Both the position numbers and the translations under genes were made by a program. Shown here piece after piece: positions 22,298-33,667 of a stretch of 64,000 nucleotides of DNA. The notes under the pieces are model-generated. The model was given only the letters and a program-made list of their open reading frames with translations. It had not been told where the DNA came from and searched no databases. Origin of the DNA: Capronia americana (Eukaryota; Ascomycota; Eurotiomycetes; Chaetothyriales; Herpotrichiellaceae). The first letter of the stretch is position 1. Each line of letters opens with the position of its first letter. The stretch spans positions 310,001-374,000 of the forward strand of contig JADWQD010000016.1 in the NCBI GenBank assembly GCA_016110215.1. The letters run 5' to 3'.

Positions 22298-23057
22298 GCC
22301 ACCGAGATAGAATCAGAAGGGCGTGGTCTTATTCTCGGGTGCTTACCAACATGGGGAACATGCAGGTACTCCTTCAGAGGCCCTCGATTACTTTGTCGTT
22401 GAAGTGATTGGACGCAGGGAAGATAGATCTGCCTCTCATGCTGGATGACTCAGCCTGCAGCGAGGCTCTAGTGCCGCTCATCTTTCAACCAGGACGGTGG
22501 TGTGATTTTCTTAAACGACGACGCAAACGTTTGATGAGACTAAAACAATTGACGAGAGTAAAACAAATTGCAACGAGAAGTCCCCGTCGGCGTGCCAAGC
22601 ACCTTGTACGAATAGACGTTGTAGTGACGACACGCGCACCACAGGAAGACCCAACTACGCCGAGAAAGAGAGCCCGAACGTGCTCAGCGCGCGTTTGGAG
22701 AGATTCATTGCATTGCTGCTGAAGTATCTAGGCCTCGTTGCAAAGGCATGCCGCGTGCCTCGAGGTAACAGTTGCCATTATTCTGTCATTCAATCCCATA
22801 TCATCATAGCAAGAATGGCATGGAAGCCAAGTCATAAACTCTTAACATCATAGTCTCCCCAAGAATACTCGAGAAGGGAGAGACGTTGCATGCCCAACCA
22901 GCCCGAACCGTCGACCGTACCTTGATCGCCGTGAAATCCGAAGCTGTGACCAGAATTTCCAACAGTCTGGTAGTGCTAAGACAAAATGGTCGACATGAAG
23001 CCCTTCCCCCCGAGCTGACAGAAGCGGGCAATCGTCATTCAAGTACATGAACACAAA
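22298..23057. other. DyP promoter and forkhead-gene 3' flank
   Basis: 760 nt with no recognisable gene. The part next to 22298 serves as the peroxidase promoter and the part near 23057 as the forkhead 3' UTR. Confidence 0.5.
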
Positions 23058-25232
23058 TTAGAAGCGTGAAGTAAAGCTGCGACCCAAGGATGGGCGTCGC
23101 ACATGCTCACTGTTCGTGGTAGCATTGGGTTGCGTGGATGGTACGCCGATCTTCTCGAAGCCTTGGAGTATGTCAACGCCTTCGTCATTGTCGTCGGAAG
23201 TATCGTTCTCGAACGACTTGAAGTCGAAGAGGTCGTCTCCTTGATCGAGGATCTGAAGGTGGGCGGTCGAGCCTTTCAGCGGCGAACCAGTTAGCGAAGC
23301 TCGAACGCGAGGGTTGAGGAGGGATCCACGAGTCGGTGTCTTCGCGTTTAGCTTGTAGCTATGGCCGAACACGTCGGAAAGGATGTCGGTGGAGGTGGCA
23401 GCTCGTGCTACTGATGGTCGCTTTAGAGGTGACGAGGCAAATGTGGGTGTTGCTGGAGTAAGACCAATGGCTGGGTCTGAGAAGATCTCAAACGCGCTTT
23501 CAGGCAATTCCGTTGCTGCCAGGCTCGGCCACTTAAGAGGACTGTAGGTAGTATCGTCTGACATGAAGAGGCCTGAGCCCTTGATGGGCGAATTCGCAAA
23601 CTCGCGCATAGCTTTGCGATGCATGAGGAGCTGCGTATTTGGCGAGACTGAAGGTGGAGGACGGATCGGTTTCTTGAAGACCACTGCAGGAGTCATTGGG
23701 TTCAACAAAACCGCCGGACTGACTCGAACAGGAGAAGACGACTGTGGAGGTTCGGTCGTACAGGGCCGGAATCTAGCATGGCTAGGAGTCAGGTCGTGTG
23801 AAGAGCTCCTGATTCGGACTATCTCCTCTTCGGCACGTCCTCTCTTCTTTCTCATTGGCTCAATGTCCAGCTCTGAGGTTAGTACGACTGCGTTGTTGTT
23901 TGGCTTCTGAGCAGAAGATTCAAGGGAGGAGAAGTATCCACTGTCGTCGTTCTTGGTGAGACTGCGAGCTTGCCGATGAGATGCAGCCGAGCGTGGCATG
24001 CGCGCCGAAGGTGAAGAGATACCGTGGTGATGGTTCGACGCCACCACAGGCGGGGATGAATTGATAGCATCAGGTGGCGGCGACTTCGGAATGAGCGCAG
24101 CGGCGCTGTCCTCGAAGTTGGCAGCCTCATGCTCGTGCAAGGCAGCGTCTGAAGCCGGTACCGTCGCGTCTGAGGACAACTCGGGCAAGGCAGGAGCTGT
24201 CTGGGGCCGAGGAGGTTCACTCGACTGACCGAGGAAGACGTTGGGTGCCAACGCCTCCGACAGCTGCTGGGCAACCTGCGGCTGCGGGCGAACCGTACCG
24301 GGAAGATTATACATCGGGGCCAGCAAGTTACCTCTCACTTTCTTGTCTTTGATAAACTGTGCCTCCATGCCCGCCACGATAACCCAATAGCTCCCCTTTC
24401 CTGCGTCTCCTTTCGGCCTCTCTTGCTTGGTGAAGGCCTTGTGCAATGATAGGTTATGTCGGATGCTGTTGTGCCAACTTCGCTTGGTGTCTCGTGCGTA
24501 GTAGGCGAATGTGGTTGAAATCCAATCGTAGATTTGTGCCAGCGTGAGACGTCGGTTTGGTGCTCTCAAGATGGCCATGCCGATCATTTGGGCATAGCTG
24601 TAAGGAGGTTTGTTGCCGTCGTCCTCAACCGGGCTCATCTCTTCTGGCTCCGGCAGGTGGAAGATGGACTCTTCGTCTTGTCGCGCCTTCTTGAAGGGTC
24701 GATCCTGCGGCAACTGCGCGTCTGAATACGATCTCTTCATCGGCTGCTTGCGAAAGTAGGAGGGCTCAGGAAAGTCGACAAAGTTCTCGTGGGTCGTCGG
24801 TGCAGGGAAGTTTTCTTGTTCGTAGGTGTCGAAATTACTGTTGAATGTGGTGTACATTGGCTGTACCGACTGAGCCGTGCGATATTGTTGAGCAGGTGGC
24901 ATCGCCGTTCGCTTTGTCGGTGAGCCGCCGTGACTATGGTTGGCTAGCGGAGGCGGAGGGATAGGGACATAGCTGAGTTCTCCAAAGTAGGGTTTGGAAG
25001 GTGACAGTGGTGTGGTCTTCTGCGGAGAGAATTGGTGGCGCGGTGCCATCGGAGCGGCCAGGATGACTCCAGGATGGTGAGATGCAGCAGGAGGATTTCT
25101 CATGGGCTGAAGAGGTATTGCTGAAGGTTGCAGACGTGGCGGCGGCTTCTCAACAGGAGACACATTGGTCGGCGGAGGCGGCATTGGATCTTGGTAGATC
25201 TGTACCAAAGGATGCTGACGCGTCGACGCCAT
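23058..25232 (-). CDS. Forkhead transcription factor, Sep1/Hcm1-like (724 aa)
   Basis: Single exon. The winged-helix DNA-binding domain covers about residues 207-300: KPPYSYAQMIGMAIL, then IYDWISTTF, the recognition helix SWHNSIRHNLSLHKAF, and KGSYW. The N-terminal 200 residues are Pro/Gln-rich; the C-terminal 420 are Ser/Pro-rich, probably disordered, with many SP/TP sites (such as SPLKR, TPTR) suited to CDK control. There is no FHA domain, which separates it from Fkh1/Fkh2 and points to the Sep1/Hcm1 group that drives cell-cycle and septation genes in yeasts. That subgroup and role are inferred. Confidence 0.92.
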   Translation of the reverse strand: MASTRQHPLVQIYQDPMPPPPTNVSPVEKPPPRLQPSAIPLQPMRNPPAASHHPGVILAAPMAPRHQFSPQKTTPLSPSKPYFGELSYVPIPPPPLANHSHGGSPTKRTAMPPAQQYRTAQSVQPMYTTFNSNFDTYEQENFPAPTTHENFVDFPEPSYFRKQPMKRSYSDAQLPQDRPFKKARQDEESIFHLPEPEEMSPVEDDGNKPPYSYAQMIGMAILRAPNRRLTLAQIYDWISTTFAYYARDTKRSWHNSIRHNLSLHKAFTKQERPKGDAGKGSYWVIVAGMEAQFIKDKKVRGNLLAPMYNLPGTVRPQPQVAQQLSEALAPNVFLGQSSEPPRPQTAPALPELSSDATVPASDAALHEHEAANFEDSAAALIPKSPPPDAINSSPPVVASNHHHGISSPSARMPRSAASHRQARSLTKNDDSGYFSSLESSAQKPNNNAVVLTSELDIEPMRKKRGRAEEEIVRIRSSSHDLTPSHARFRPCTTEPPQSSSPVRVSPAVLLNPMTPAVVFKKPIRPPPSVSPNTQLLMHRKAMREFANSPIKGSGLFMSDDTTYSPLKWPSLAATELPESAFEIFSDPAIGLTPATPTFASSPLKRPSVARAATSTDILSDVFGHSYKLNAKTPTRGSLLNPRVRASLTGSPLKGSTAHLQILDQGDDLFDFKSFENDTSDDNDEGVDILQGFEKIGVPSTQPNATTNSEHVRRPSLGRSFTSRF

Positions 25233-26789
25233 GGCGACGAGTCGTGGAAACTGATCAGATACACCTAGTAGGCAGATAGTTGCATGAAAGTCGCGTCGTA
25301 CTCGAGTTCGTATGTCCCATTAAGCAGGTTTGGAGCTGGAAGTGAAGATGCAGCCTAAGTTAAGCCAGAGCCTCCAGCCCTGGAGCAGACGGCCTCTGCA
25401 CTTTCGTGGGGAGTCTCGATCTCGAGAAAAGGGCGAGACGAGATTTGATTGACTTTGGCGAAGTGCAATGAATCGAGACTAGGAGGCGGGCACAGAGGTA
25501 TGGACGTGTCCGTGCGGGAGGCCGGACAATCGAGGCCGGAGGATCGAGGCCGCGTTTGTGCGATGCGCAGTTCGAAGGGGGCCGGTATTCAATGCTGAAC
25601 CGTCGAAAGGGATAACACGCTGGTAACTGGAAGATGGCTTTCAAGTCAAAGAGACCATCTTGTGAAGGAGGCCGCGCTCGAACTCTGAGAAGCTGTTGTT
25701 TACTGAAAATCGCGTCCACGCACGCACGTCAGCTGGGGTTGGGATGGAAGTCGCCCAGGCGTCGAGGCGGGCGGCAAGCCTAGTTCTTAAGAGGGGGACA
25801 GCTGGAAAATGGCAGGTCGGACCGGCGCAGACGTTCGTTGGAAGCGGAGAAGAGAGAGAGAACATGGGATGACGCGGGTCTATGGGCGTCAGACGTCCAC
25901 CACCACAGCGCTCTGGAAGATGACGGGTGGGATGAAGCACAGGAAGAACGCGACTGAGGCGCGTCTGACCCACGCCCTGGTCGGCGCTACACGGACGCCT
26001 CGACGCCTTGATTCTTGCAGTTCGCGCATGATCGGCCCTTCTTGCTTCGCTCAACCACATCCAATCATTGCCCATCTCGATCGGCCTCGACCGCGGGCCA
26101 TTGACGTGGCATGTCCGCACATGTTCCGTTTGTCTCAGTGAGCGGCGGGACAACGCAACGAAAATCTGTCTCATTGGCGGGAGTCTGTCGTACAAAACGC
26201 GCCCTTACATGAGGACGACCACCCTGATCCTAGCGTCTGTGGTCTGTCGGATCGGAACATCATTAATTCCGAAAGTCTCTCTGTGTGATTTGTCTTTGCT
26301 CCGTCTCTATCCGTCCATGTACTCTTTCAAAGATGTTTACAGTATCCTATGTAAGGTGGTAAGGTACTAGGTAGCGTGCCTAGGTGGTCACTGTGTATTA
26401 TATAGCTTGTCCAACATGCACAGTGTTGATATCTTGGTGTCTCCAAATATGTTTATGCTGGTCACGTTTGATGTTTGCCATATCGTAGAAGATGTTGGAT
26501 TCTTCCGGCTGACATCTATCGTCACCACAGTGCTTCCTCAAGTCAAGTCTCGATTGTTGGAATCATCCACTCTAATCGTTGCCAGCGCCCTCCATACGAT
26601 GTTTCTATACACGCTGATGCCGCCGCCAAACCAGCAAGCCTGCTGCAAAATGCCTCGCCGAATCAGAAAGAGCCTGCCGTTTTAGCAAGCGACCATACTT
26701 TTTCCGTGTCCGTTTTTTGTGTAGCCTTTTTCATGCCCAAAGCTCCTGTGAACGCAGTAAAGGCCGCTCAAGCTGCTCGCAAGGTACAA
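25233..26789. other. Long intergenic region between forkhead and HOM3 genes
   Basis: About 1.56 kb: the forkhead promoter and leader next to 25233 and the HOM3 3' side next to 26789. The many mid-length open frames at 25360-26200 on both strands look like GC-driven shadows. From 26.2 to 26.5 kb the sequence is AT-richer. No gene recognised. Confidence 0.45.
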
Positions 26790-28548
26790 TCAAGGTCCGA
26801 GGAAAGTAAATAAATTCGTGTGCAAGATGTTGAGCGCTCGGTCGGCATCACGTTCTTCAATAACGCAAGAGATGTTGATCTCGCTGGCCCCTACCCACCA
26901 TGTCAGCGCAACCACATCGACGGTCTGGGGGGGCATGTAACATACCTTGTGAGATCATTTCGATGTTCACGTTATTTGCGCCGAGCGTAGAGAACATTTT
27001 CCCTGCAATGCCCACCATATTCTTCATCTCTTTGCCCACAAGGCTCACGATGGCCATCTCCGGGATGATATCCACGGTTCCATAAGTTTTGAGTTCTTCG
27101 ATAGCTCCTCTCAGGTCTTGATCCACGATGCGGTATTCATCGTCGCCTCCTCCAGTGTACAGCGGGGCTTCGGAATGTAATGCCATGGACATGTTGACCT
27201 CGCTCGTGGAGATGACATCCACCGATAGTCGCCACTTATCTAGCGTTGAGAAGATTCCGGCAAAGAAACCATGTGAAAGAGCTCTTTTGTTGGAATGAAT
27301 GTTCATGACCAAAATCTTGTGCTTCATAGTGACCGCTGTCGGGCGCTTCGGTTTCTCGCGCTCTGTAAGGAGGCTCGAACTCCTGGAACGACGGAAAAGC
27401 TTGGGATCATGCCCTGACAATGACAAGTCCAGCTCCGATGGCGTGTCGGGATAGATGATGGTGCCGCCCCCTCTCGGGTTCATTACATTCTTGATGCGGA
27501 TGGGTATCCGCGCCCGGATGACCTGGTCCATTGTTGAGGGATGAATGACCTCGGACCCGTAAAACGTAAGTTCAGCAGCTTCTGCCGGGCTGATCTGTGG
27601 GATAAGTTGTGCTGTTGGCACTTTGCGCGGGTCGGCTGTAAAAATACCATCCACTTCTTTCCAAATCTGTAACTCTTTGGCCTTGATTCCCACAGCGACC
27701 AGCGCCGCGCATAAGTCTGTGTAACCTCTCCCAACGGTGGAGAGAAGACCTCGAGGTATCGCACCAAAGTATCCTGTGATTACCGGTACTGTGCCTGTCG
27801 GGATGTCGCGCAGCCGTCTCGCTAGTCTTGAGGCCATATCGTCGTAAAATTGCTGGTCTAGGCCATGTGGGACCCGAAAATCTATCACATCGGCCAGGTC
27901 GACGTACTCGGCGTCGATTCCGCGATCCTGTAGGAGTGCTGTCATGAACCGGCAGCTTAGCTTTTCCCCCGTGCTCATGACTTTATCTCTTGATCTGGGG
28001 CTGGTCTCGCCCAATGTTTGCGCCGCTTCAAGTATTCGCACCACCAAGGTGCATTCATCTTCAATTTCGGCGTTTAACCGCCACCGTATCTTTTCCGATT
28101 GTATGCAGGTATTGGCAGCTTCGACATGGTCTAGACGGACATCCTCGACTAGTTGCTTGAAACCTCTGTGGTTCTCGGCTTCGGTGGCTGCTCGCAGCAA
28201 ACGGTTCGTCGTGCCCGCGGTTTTCGTGCTGCTCGATCTCTGTGCGCGCCTGTCAGTCTGCAAGAGCGAAATGTCTGTGGTCGGGCATACCTTACAGCTG
28301 AGCAGACAATAGCGACATTGGTTTCCAGTAACCTGGACTTGACCACTTTGACAATATCTTGGGGGAATTTGCCCACGCTGGTCCCTTCGAGAAATGAGTC
28401 AGACCCTGGCTGCACATTGAGGGAAAAGCACCATACCCCCGAACTTCAAGACATGGATAGGTCGGACCCTGGGTGTGCTGGTCCCATTAATTCTATTGAG
28501 AATCGGTAGCTGTGGGTGGACGCCGTTAGGGAGAGTGACGGGAGTCAT
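26790..28548 (-). CDS. HOM3: Aspartate kinase (four exons, 531 aa)
   Basis: First step from aspartate to threonine, methionine and isoleucine. Exons are 28548-28437, 28384-28296, 28239-26946 and 26890-26790. The kinase signature KFGGTSVG is split by intron 1. The catalytic half continues with GTTNRLL, STGEKLS, TVGRGYTDLCAALVA and EVDGIFTADPRK. Two C-terminal ACT domains follow (about residues 370-530), the site of threonine feedback in fungi. The last exon gives NISCVIEERDADRAL and HTNLFTF. Intron 2 has two in-frame acceptors 18 nt apart; I chose the downstream one because it restores CSARSSSTKTAGTT and leaves a 56-nt intron instead of 38 nt. Confidence 0.95.
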
Positions 28549-29484
28549 GATGACAAGAGTGAACTCGACAACAGGTGACTGATGCGCATAGTAGTCTCAG
28601 TTGACATGTATAGAAGGAGAGGAAGGGTACTAAAACACAGCAAACGAAGGTGAATGACTCTACACAGACGAGTTCGAGCCGAGAACGACCGTTTTACGGG
28701 GTCAGGATAAGTTTGGACCATCCCACTCTCGTAGATGGCCCCATTACAAGACTTCAGGTGGCAGAATTTTGAAAATTCTCGAGGGGTCGCCGAAGGCGGT
28801 GAGGCCGATCAGCATTCAAATGCAGGTGGTGCGCTGCGAATTCGGCGAATAAACTGCCGCCGGACCGTTGGCGTCATCAGGTCGCGTTTGCACTGGCGGT
28901 GCCGGTGTTTGGCCCAGACACAACTTTGTCATTTCAAGGCTTGTGATGCTGTGTTTGCGAGGCCCCAAACATTCCAGTGCAACGCTGAGTACGAGGCTGA
29001 ACAGCTCAGTCTCGTGTAGACACGGCGATACTCAATGTGTCAGCCCACCCCATAATGACAATGAGGTGAATGTACCGCAGTCTGATGCTGACGGGAAGAG
29101 CCAAAGCCCGGGCTGGAACCTGTTCGATCTGGAGTGACGGTGACATTCCTGTCAACTGGAGAATTGCGAGCGAGTCTTTCAATTCGCTCAGCTTCAGCCT
29201 ACCCAGCCTTTCTTTCTCATACGCCCAGCGCATTACACAGCCACAGGACAGCGGCATGTTCTTCACTTCGTCCTTCACCTAGCTCTCTGTGTGAGGCTGG
29301 CCTCAGTTCTGTTCCGCCCTACCAGGGACAAGCCCAAGCAAAACGACTCGGTGTGCAAGTGACAATCACGACTCCCGGGGTGGACTGTACTTGTTTGCCT
29401 GCAGCCAAACCGTGTCAGGACAAGATGAGGCTTTGTTAGCGGTCTCTTCCGGCTTTCATTCCCCTAACATTTTGGTCGTCGAAG
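28549..29484. other. Divergent HOM3/C78-peptidase intergenic region
   Basis: About 935 nt between two divergent starts. No TATA box stands out and no frame resembles a known family. Confidence 0.5.
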
Positions 29485-31100
29485 ATGTCACATCAACCTC
29501 AATATTTGTCATGCCCGTTCTGCCGATTTGGCAGCCATGATTTCGGCACCCTCGAAGGGCACGTGCAGCAACTCCATGCTGACCGACAGCCCGACTCAAA
29601 TGGGGTATCCCGGCTTAACCACCCTACAGCCGAGATGAGTGATGCAGAATTGGCGCAACTTCTTGCCTTTGAGGAGGCCGGTCTGCCTAGCGAACTTGCT
29701 CTATTCGAACGGCCCAGTGCTCCTGCCCGGCGTGAAAACCAAAAGTCAGAAAGAGCGGTGCGAGATGGGCAGACTCCCTTGCCCTCTCCTCCAGGAGGCG
29801 ACCAATCATGGGTTCAGTGTGCCTGCGGCGAACGTGTGGATTTTCTCGAGCTCGACGCCCATGCCGATATGCATGCACAGGAGAACATTTCGATTGAGGA
29901 GCCCGAGATGCCGGTCAAGGATGTGGAGCTATCGGTTTTGAGGTCGACAGCCCGGCCGTCGCTACCTGATATTTCCAATTCATTCAGTACTGACATTCCT
30001 AAATCTCTTCGGAACTATGATCAGCTACACCCCAGCAGGCCTCCTCCAACCACGGAAAAAAGACGTGGCCCTTCTCTTAAGGAGTTATTCTTGGGCACGC
30101 CGGCGTCTCCTAAGAGGAAATCAGCATATTCGGCCGTGTCTTCAAAGCATGGCAGGACAAGGCGGCTGGGAGTGAGCGCGTCAACCACCTACTGTCGGAC
30201 AGAAAGGCTAACAAGTCACAGAGATCAGAGCTAGGACCATACGCGCACGAGCACCAGATGCCAAATTGGCTACGCAAAATGCTTGAAGAGGGTGCAAAGG
30301 TCACCGTCACCAACAGACTGGGCCCAGACGGTACCCTAGTTCGCGTCGAAACCGTTGCCAACGAAACGCCGAACCTGGTGCCCGTTCTTGCCCGATTGTC
30401 TCATCTGGACCGGGTCGTCGAGCGTGCGTTCTACTGCAGTCCTGAAGTGCGTCATGTATGCAAGATGCACAAGGAAGGGGGGTTCTGCGGGTATCGGAAT
30501 ATTCAGATGATGATATCTTACATTCAGGATGCAGACGCAACTGGCTCGGAACATTTCCCTGGAAGGCTGCCATCTATACTGAAACTGCAGGAACTGATTG
30601 AGAACGCATGGGATCAAGGCTTCAACGCGAGTGGACGGCTTGAGACCGGGGGCATCAGGTACACCCGGAAATACATTGGAACCCCAGAGGCGCAAGCACT
30701 GCTGATGAGTCTGAAAATCCCTTGCGAGGCGACCGGGTACACCACCACCAAGGAAGTGGAGGGCTTTGAAACAATGTTGTGCGCTGTTTGCGAGTATTTC
30801 GACGACAACTCGACCAAAGACAATATCGACAAAGTAGTCATCACCGACAAGCCACCGATTTACTTGCAGCATCAGGGCCATTCTATGACCATCGTTGGGG
30901 TTGAGCAGAGATTGGACGGTTCTGTCAATCTCGTGGTTTTCGACCCTATATTCAATCCGAGCCCTGCACTCAAGAAGCTGGCTTTGGCGAACACAACTGC
31001 CTTCAGAAGTCCTGAGCCCGATAAGCTGCTCAAAGCTTACCGGCGAGGCGAGAAGTATTTGGAGAAGTACAAGGAGTTCGAGCTGCTGAAATTGAAGTGA
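29485..31100 (+). CDS. ZUFSP/Mug105-type family C78 cysteine peptidase (521 aa)
   Basis: Two exons, 29485-30171 and 30222-31100, with a 50-nt intron containing a GGCTAAC branch site. An N-terminal C2H2 zinc finger (C10, C13, H26, H31) and a second partial one (VQCACGERVDFLELDAHADMH) precede a C-terminal peptidase fold. The catalytic set is Cys318 (GGFCGYRNIQM), His449 (HQGHSMTIVG) and Asp470 (VVFDP). This is peptidase family C78, as in UfSP proteases; in the zinc-finger members ZUFSP/ZUP1 and fission-yeast Mug105 the activity is toward K63-linked ubiquitin. I infer a deubiquitinase, since most fungi lack UFM1. It is divergent from HOM3 and followed by HAM1 on the same strand. Confidence 0.88.
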
Positions 31101-31829
31101 GGAACCCGATTGAGGCCACGGGTATCATGTGTTATGAAGAGCACAGACGGGCACTACAGTCAGAAGTTCTTTTGAGTAAGGTGTTTCACGAGGATCCTTG
31201 GTATGCACAGCGACGGAGTGGGTGGATTTTATTACATTAGAACAGATTCCTGCTCAGTGCAGAAGAGTAGCGTTATCAGCACACCAAAGTATAGTCCCGT
31301 CGAGGACTTTATGTAGACGAAGACTATGGACAGCCTGCTTTTCCTACACAAGGTTTCCCCAACAGCTATTGATGCCGTGCTCATGTACTGTAAATCGCGA
31401 GGACTGTCAAGCGACATCTCTCAATCGTAACCTCATACCCACCTCATGACTCACGTCGGGGACTTGATTTGCACAACTCACAATCAGCATCTGCCATTTC
31501 TTTTCGCCATACTGGCAAGCCCACGCGCACTGCATACCTATTCGATAATTTGCCTTATAGGTGCTTGGGAACATACGTCGCGCACACCTTACGACACAGA
31601 ACCCGACTCCAATCAATTGATGTTCTGAGCGGCGACCAACAATCGGCGCACATCTCAATTCCCTCCGTCTCGTCAATCCTCCATCCTGTGGAACCGACCG
31701 TCCGTGGACATTCGGCCAGCAAGCTCCATCCGTAAATCAGATTATATATTTCGTTCGGATCAAGCGCCACTACAACTACTACCTGTAACTGAGTTACGCC
31801 CGTGATTCTCTGCCCTGACCCGTCCGAAA
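31101..31829. other. Spacer before HAM1
   Basis: About 730 nt. Nothing gene-like; an AT-rich TATA-like element lies near 31743. Confidence 0.5.
31743..31750 (+). promoter_or_regulatory. TATA-like element upstream of HAM1
   Basis: TATATATT about 80 nt before the HAM1 start codon. Position and sequence fit a TATA box, but this is only a pattern match. Confidence 0.35.
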
Positions 31830-32992
31830 ATGTCCGACCAACCACGGCCCCGACTCCTCAACTTCATCACCGGCAATGCGAACAAACTGAACGAAGTGCG
31901 CGCCATCCTCTCAGCTGTGCCGGGCCTGGAACTGCAGAGTCGCAATGTCGAGGGCGTGGAGATCCAGGGCTCCATCGAGGAGGTGGCGCGGGATAAGTGC
32001 TCCAGGGCGGCGAGGGCGGTAAGGTTCTCTCTCTCTCTCTCTTCTTCCTGCCCTTGCCTTTTAGGTCTGATTATTCTGGTCCTGCCTGGGTGGAGTGGTT
32101 TGCTTTGGAGAAAGGGGGGAGTGGAACGGGAATGGGAATGGAAAAGGCAGTGTTTTAGATCAGGAGGGCCCCTGGTATGGAAGCAAGGAAGGAAGGTTGG
32201 AGAAAGACGGGGTTCATGATGTGTTATGATGCAACGGTGGACAAAGACTGCTTGTTCGTCTACTGACATTGGGTGCGCAGGTCAATGGCCCGGTTCTGAC
32301 TGAAGATACGGCACTCGAGTTTCAAGCACTAAAAGGTCTACCTGGGCCGTATATGTGAGGGTCCCTTCTGCTTTTGGTTCCAGTTCTCCGTCAACTTGGG
32401 AGCGGTGCCTTTGTTCCCGCCTTTGTTCCCCCTACTGCTCTTCAATGTGTTCTTCTCGGAATTGAGCTCTTCTTCACGCCCGAATTTGAGAAACTTTCGC
32501 ATGGCGAAGTGCTAATCGCCAACTCTCTGGTCATGCAGAAAATACTTCCTCCAAGCCCTCGGACATGAAGGCCTGAACAATATGCTCGCCGCATATGAAG
32601 ACAAGACCGCCTTCGCCGTGTGTACCTTCGCGTACTGCGCCGGACCCGACCACGAACCGATTCTGTTCCAGGGTCGGTGTCAGGGCAAGATTGTGCCGGC
32701 TAGAGGGCCGCCTGTCTTTGGTGCGTATGACGATCTTGGCTCATCCCACCTGGGTGCTCTGCGTGGTTCTTTGAGGAGAACTCGAGCTGACTTTCCGATC
32801 GTCAGGATGGGATGCGGTCTTCGAATTCGAGGACGGCCAGACGTATGCAGAGATGGAGAAGGAGAAGAAGGTATGTTTCTCCTTGGACCAACCGTAGAGC
32901 ATTGCTGACCCGGGCAGAACTTAATCTCGCATCGTGGCAAAGCACTTGCCAAACTGAAAGCCTGGCTCGCTGGCGGTGACCTCGAGCCCTGA
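31830..32992 (+). CDS. HAM1: Inosine triphosphate pyrophosphatase (five exons, 194 aa)
   Basis: Hydrolyses ITP, dITP and XTP to keep deaminated purines out of nucleic acids. Exons are 31830-32018, 32281-32354, 32539-32720, 32806-32870 and 32918-32992; phases agree. The substrate motif FITGNANKLNEV starts at residue 12; ALKGLPGPYI, the FQG loop and the C-terminal SHRGKALAKLKAWL are all present. Length matches the family. Introns 1 and 2 (262 and 184 nt) are much longer than others here. Intron 1 stays open in frame to 32219, so retention would give a truncated 129-residue product. It is tail-to-tail with FAP7, only 99 nt apart. Confidence 0.95.
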
Positions 32993-33091
32993 AGAATGTC
33001 GTGCCTTCACCATCCTTCGAGAGTCATAGACATAGCCGCGTCTGGTGGCATGCATCATTAGAAGACGTCTCCGTAATAGATTGCATCCTTC

Positions 33092-33667
33092 TCAATCCCC
33101 GTTTCCGGTCGATGCATGATCTTTGACCCAATTCTTCACCCACTGGAGAATCCGCTCTGCGTTTTCTTCGATATCTTCGGCGTGGACGCTCTTCAACTCA
33201 ACGACCTGGCCCTCTTCCTCCCATCCCTCCTTTGCCTCTTCACTGACAACACCGAAGATCTCGGCGTCCATATTCCCCTGCACCTTGTTGTCCTTGTATC
33301 CTCTTGCGGTCAACCTGTCAAAGAGCACGTCCGTCTCTTCACACCTCAACACCACTACGAGATCGACCCATCGTACGGCAAAGCCCGCAGTCGAGTGCCA
33401 GTCAATCACCCATCCGCCTTGGCCTTCGCCGTCCTCAATCTCTTTCTCGACCTCATCCATCAACTTGTCCTCATCCACGACGAGAGTCTGCAGCTCTTCA
33501 TCGAAGCCTGTGTGGCATTCGCGGGATTTCACAAGGTCGTTGATCGGGAGATGTCTGAGGTTGATTGCGGGATTGGAGAATGAGGCCAGGCTGAGGAGTT
33601 GAGTGGCAGTGGAGGTCTTGCCGACGCCGGGGGTGCCGGTTATGATTATGTTTGGAAGCGAGCGCAT
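33092..33667 (-). CDS. FAP7: FAP7/AK6-type adenylate kinase-like ATPase (191 aa)
   Basis: Nuclear adenylate kinase/ATPase needed in yeast for the last step of 18S rRNA maturation, acting with Rps14. A single exon: the first in-frame ATG is at 33667 and gives MRSLPNIII; upstream codons have no ATG. The P-loop GTPGVGKT is at residues 11-18. The NMP-binding region, the acidic segment (EVEKEIEDGE), VIDWHSTAGF, the VVVLRCE strand and the lid with RLTARGYKDNKVQGNMDAEIF follow as in AK6. The C-terminal ILQWVKNWV is also conserved. It converges with HAM1. The plus-strand open frame over the same place is a shadow. Confidence 0.94.
   Translation of the reverse strand: MRSLPNIIITGTPGVGKTSTATQLLSLASFSNPAINLRHLPINDLVKSRECHTGFDEELQTLVVDEDKLMDEVEKEIEDGEGQGGWVIDWHSTAGFAVRWVDLVVVLRCEETDVLFDRLTARGYKDNKVQGNMDAEIFGVVSEEAKEGWEEEGQVVELKSVHAEDIEENAERILQWVKNWVKDHASTGNGD

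Noticed and set aside
33123..33602. A 159-codon plus-strand frame over FAP7
   Set aside because: It is the complement of a well-conserved FAP7 reading frame and is Ser/Thr-rich, as expected of an antisense shadow.
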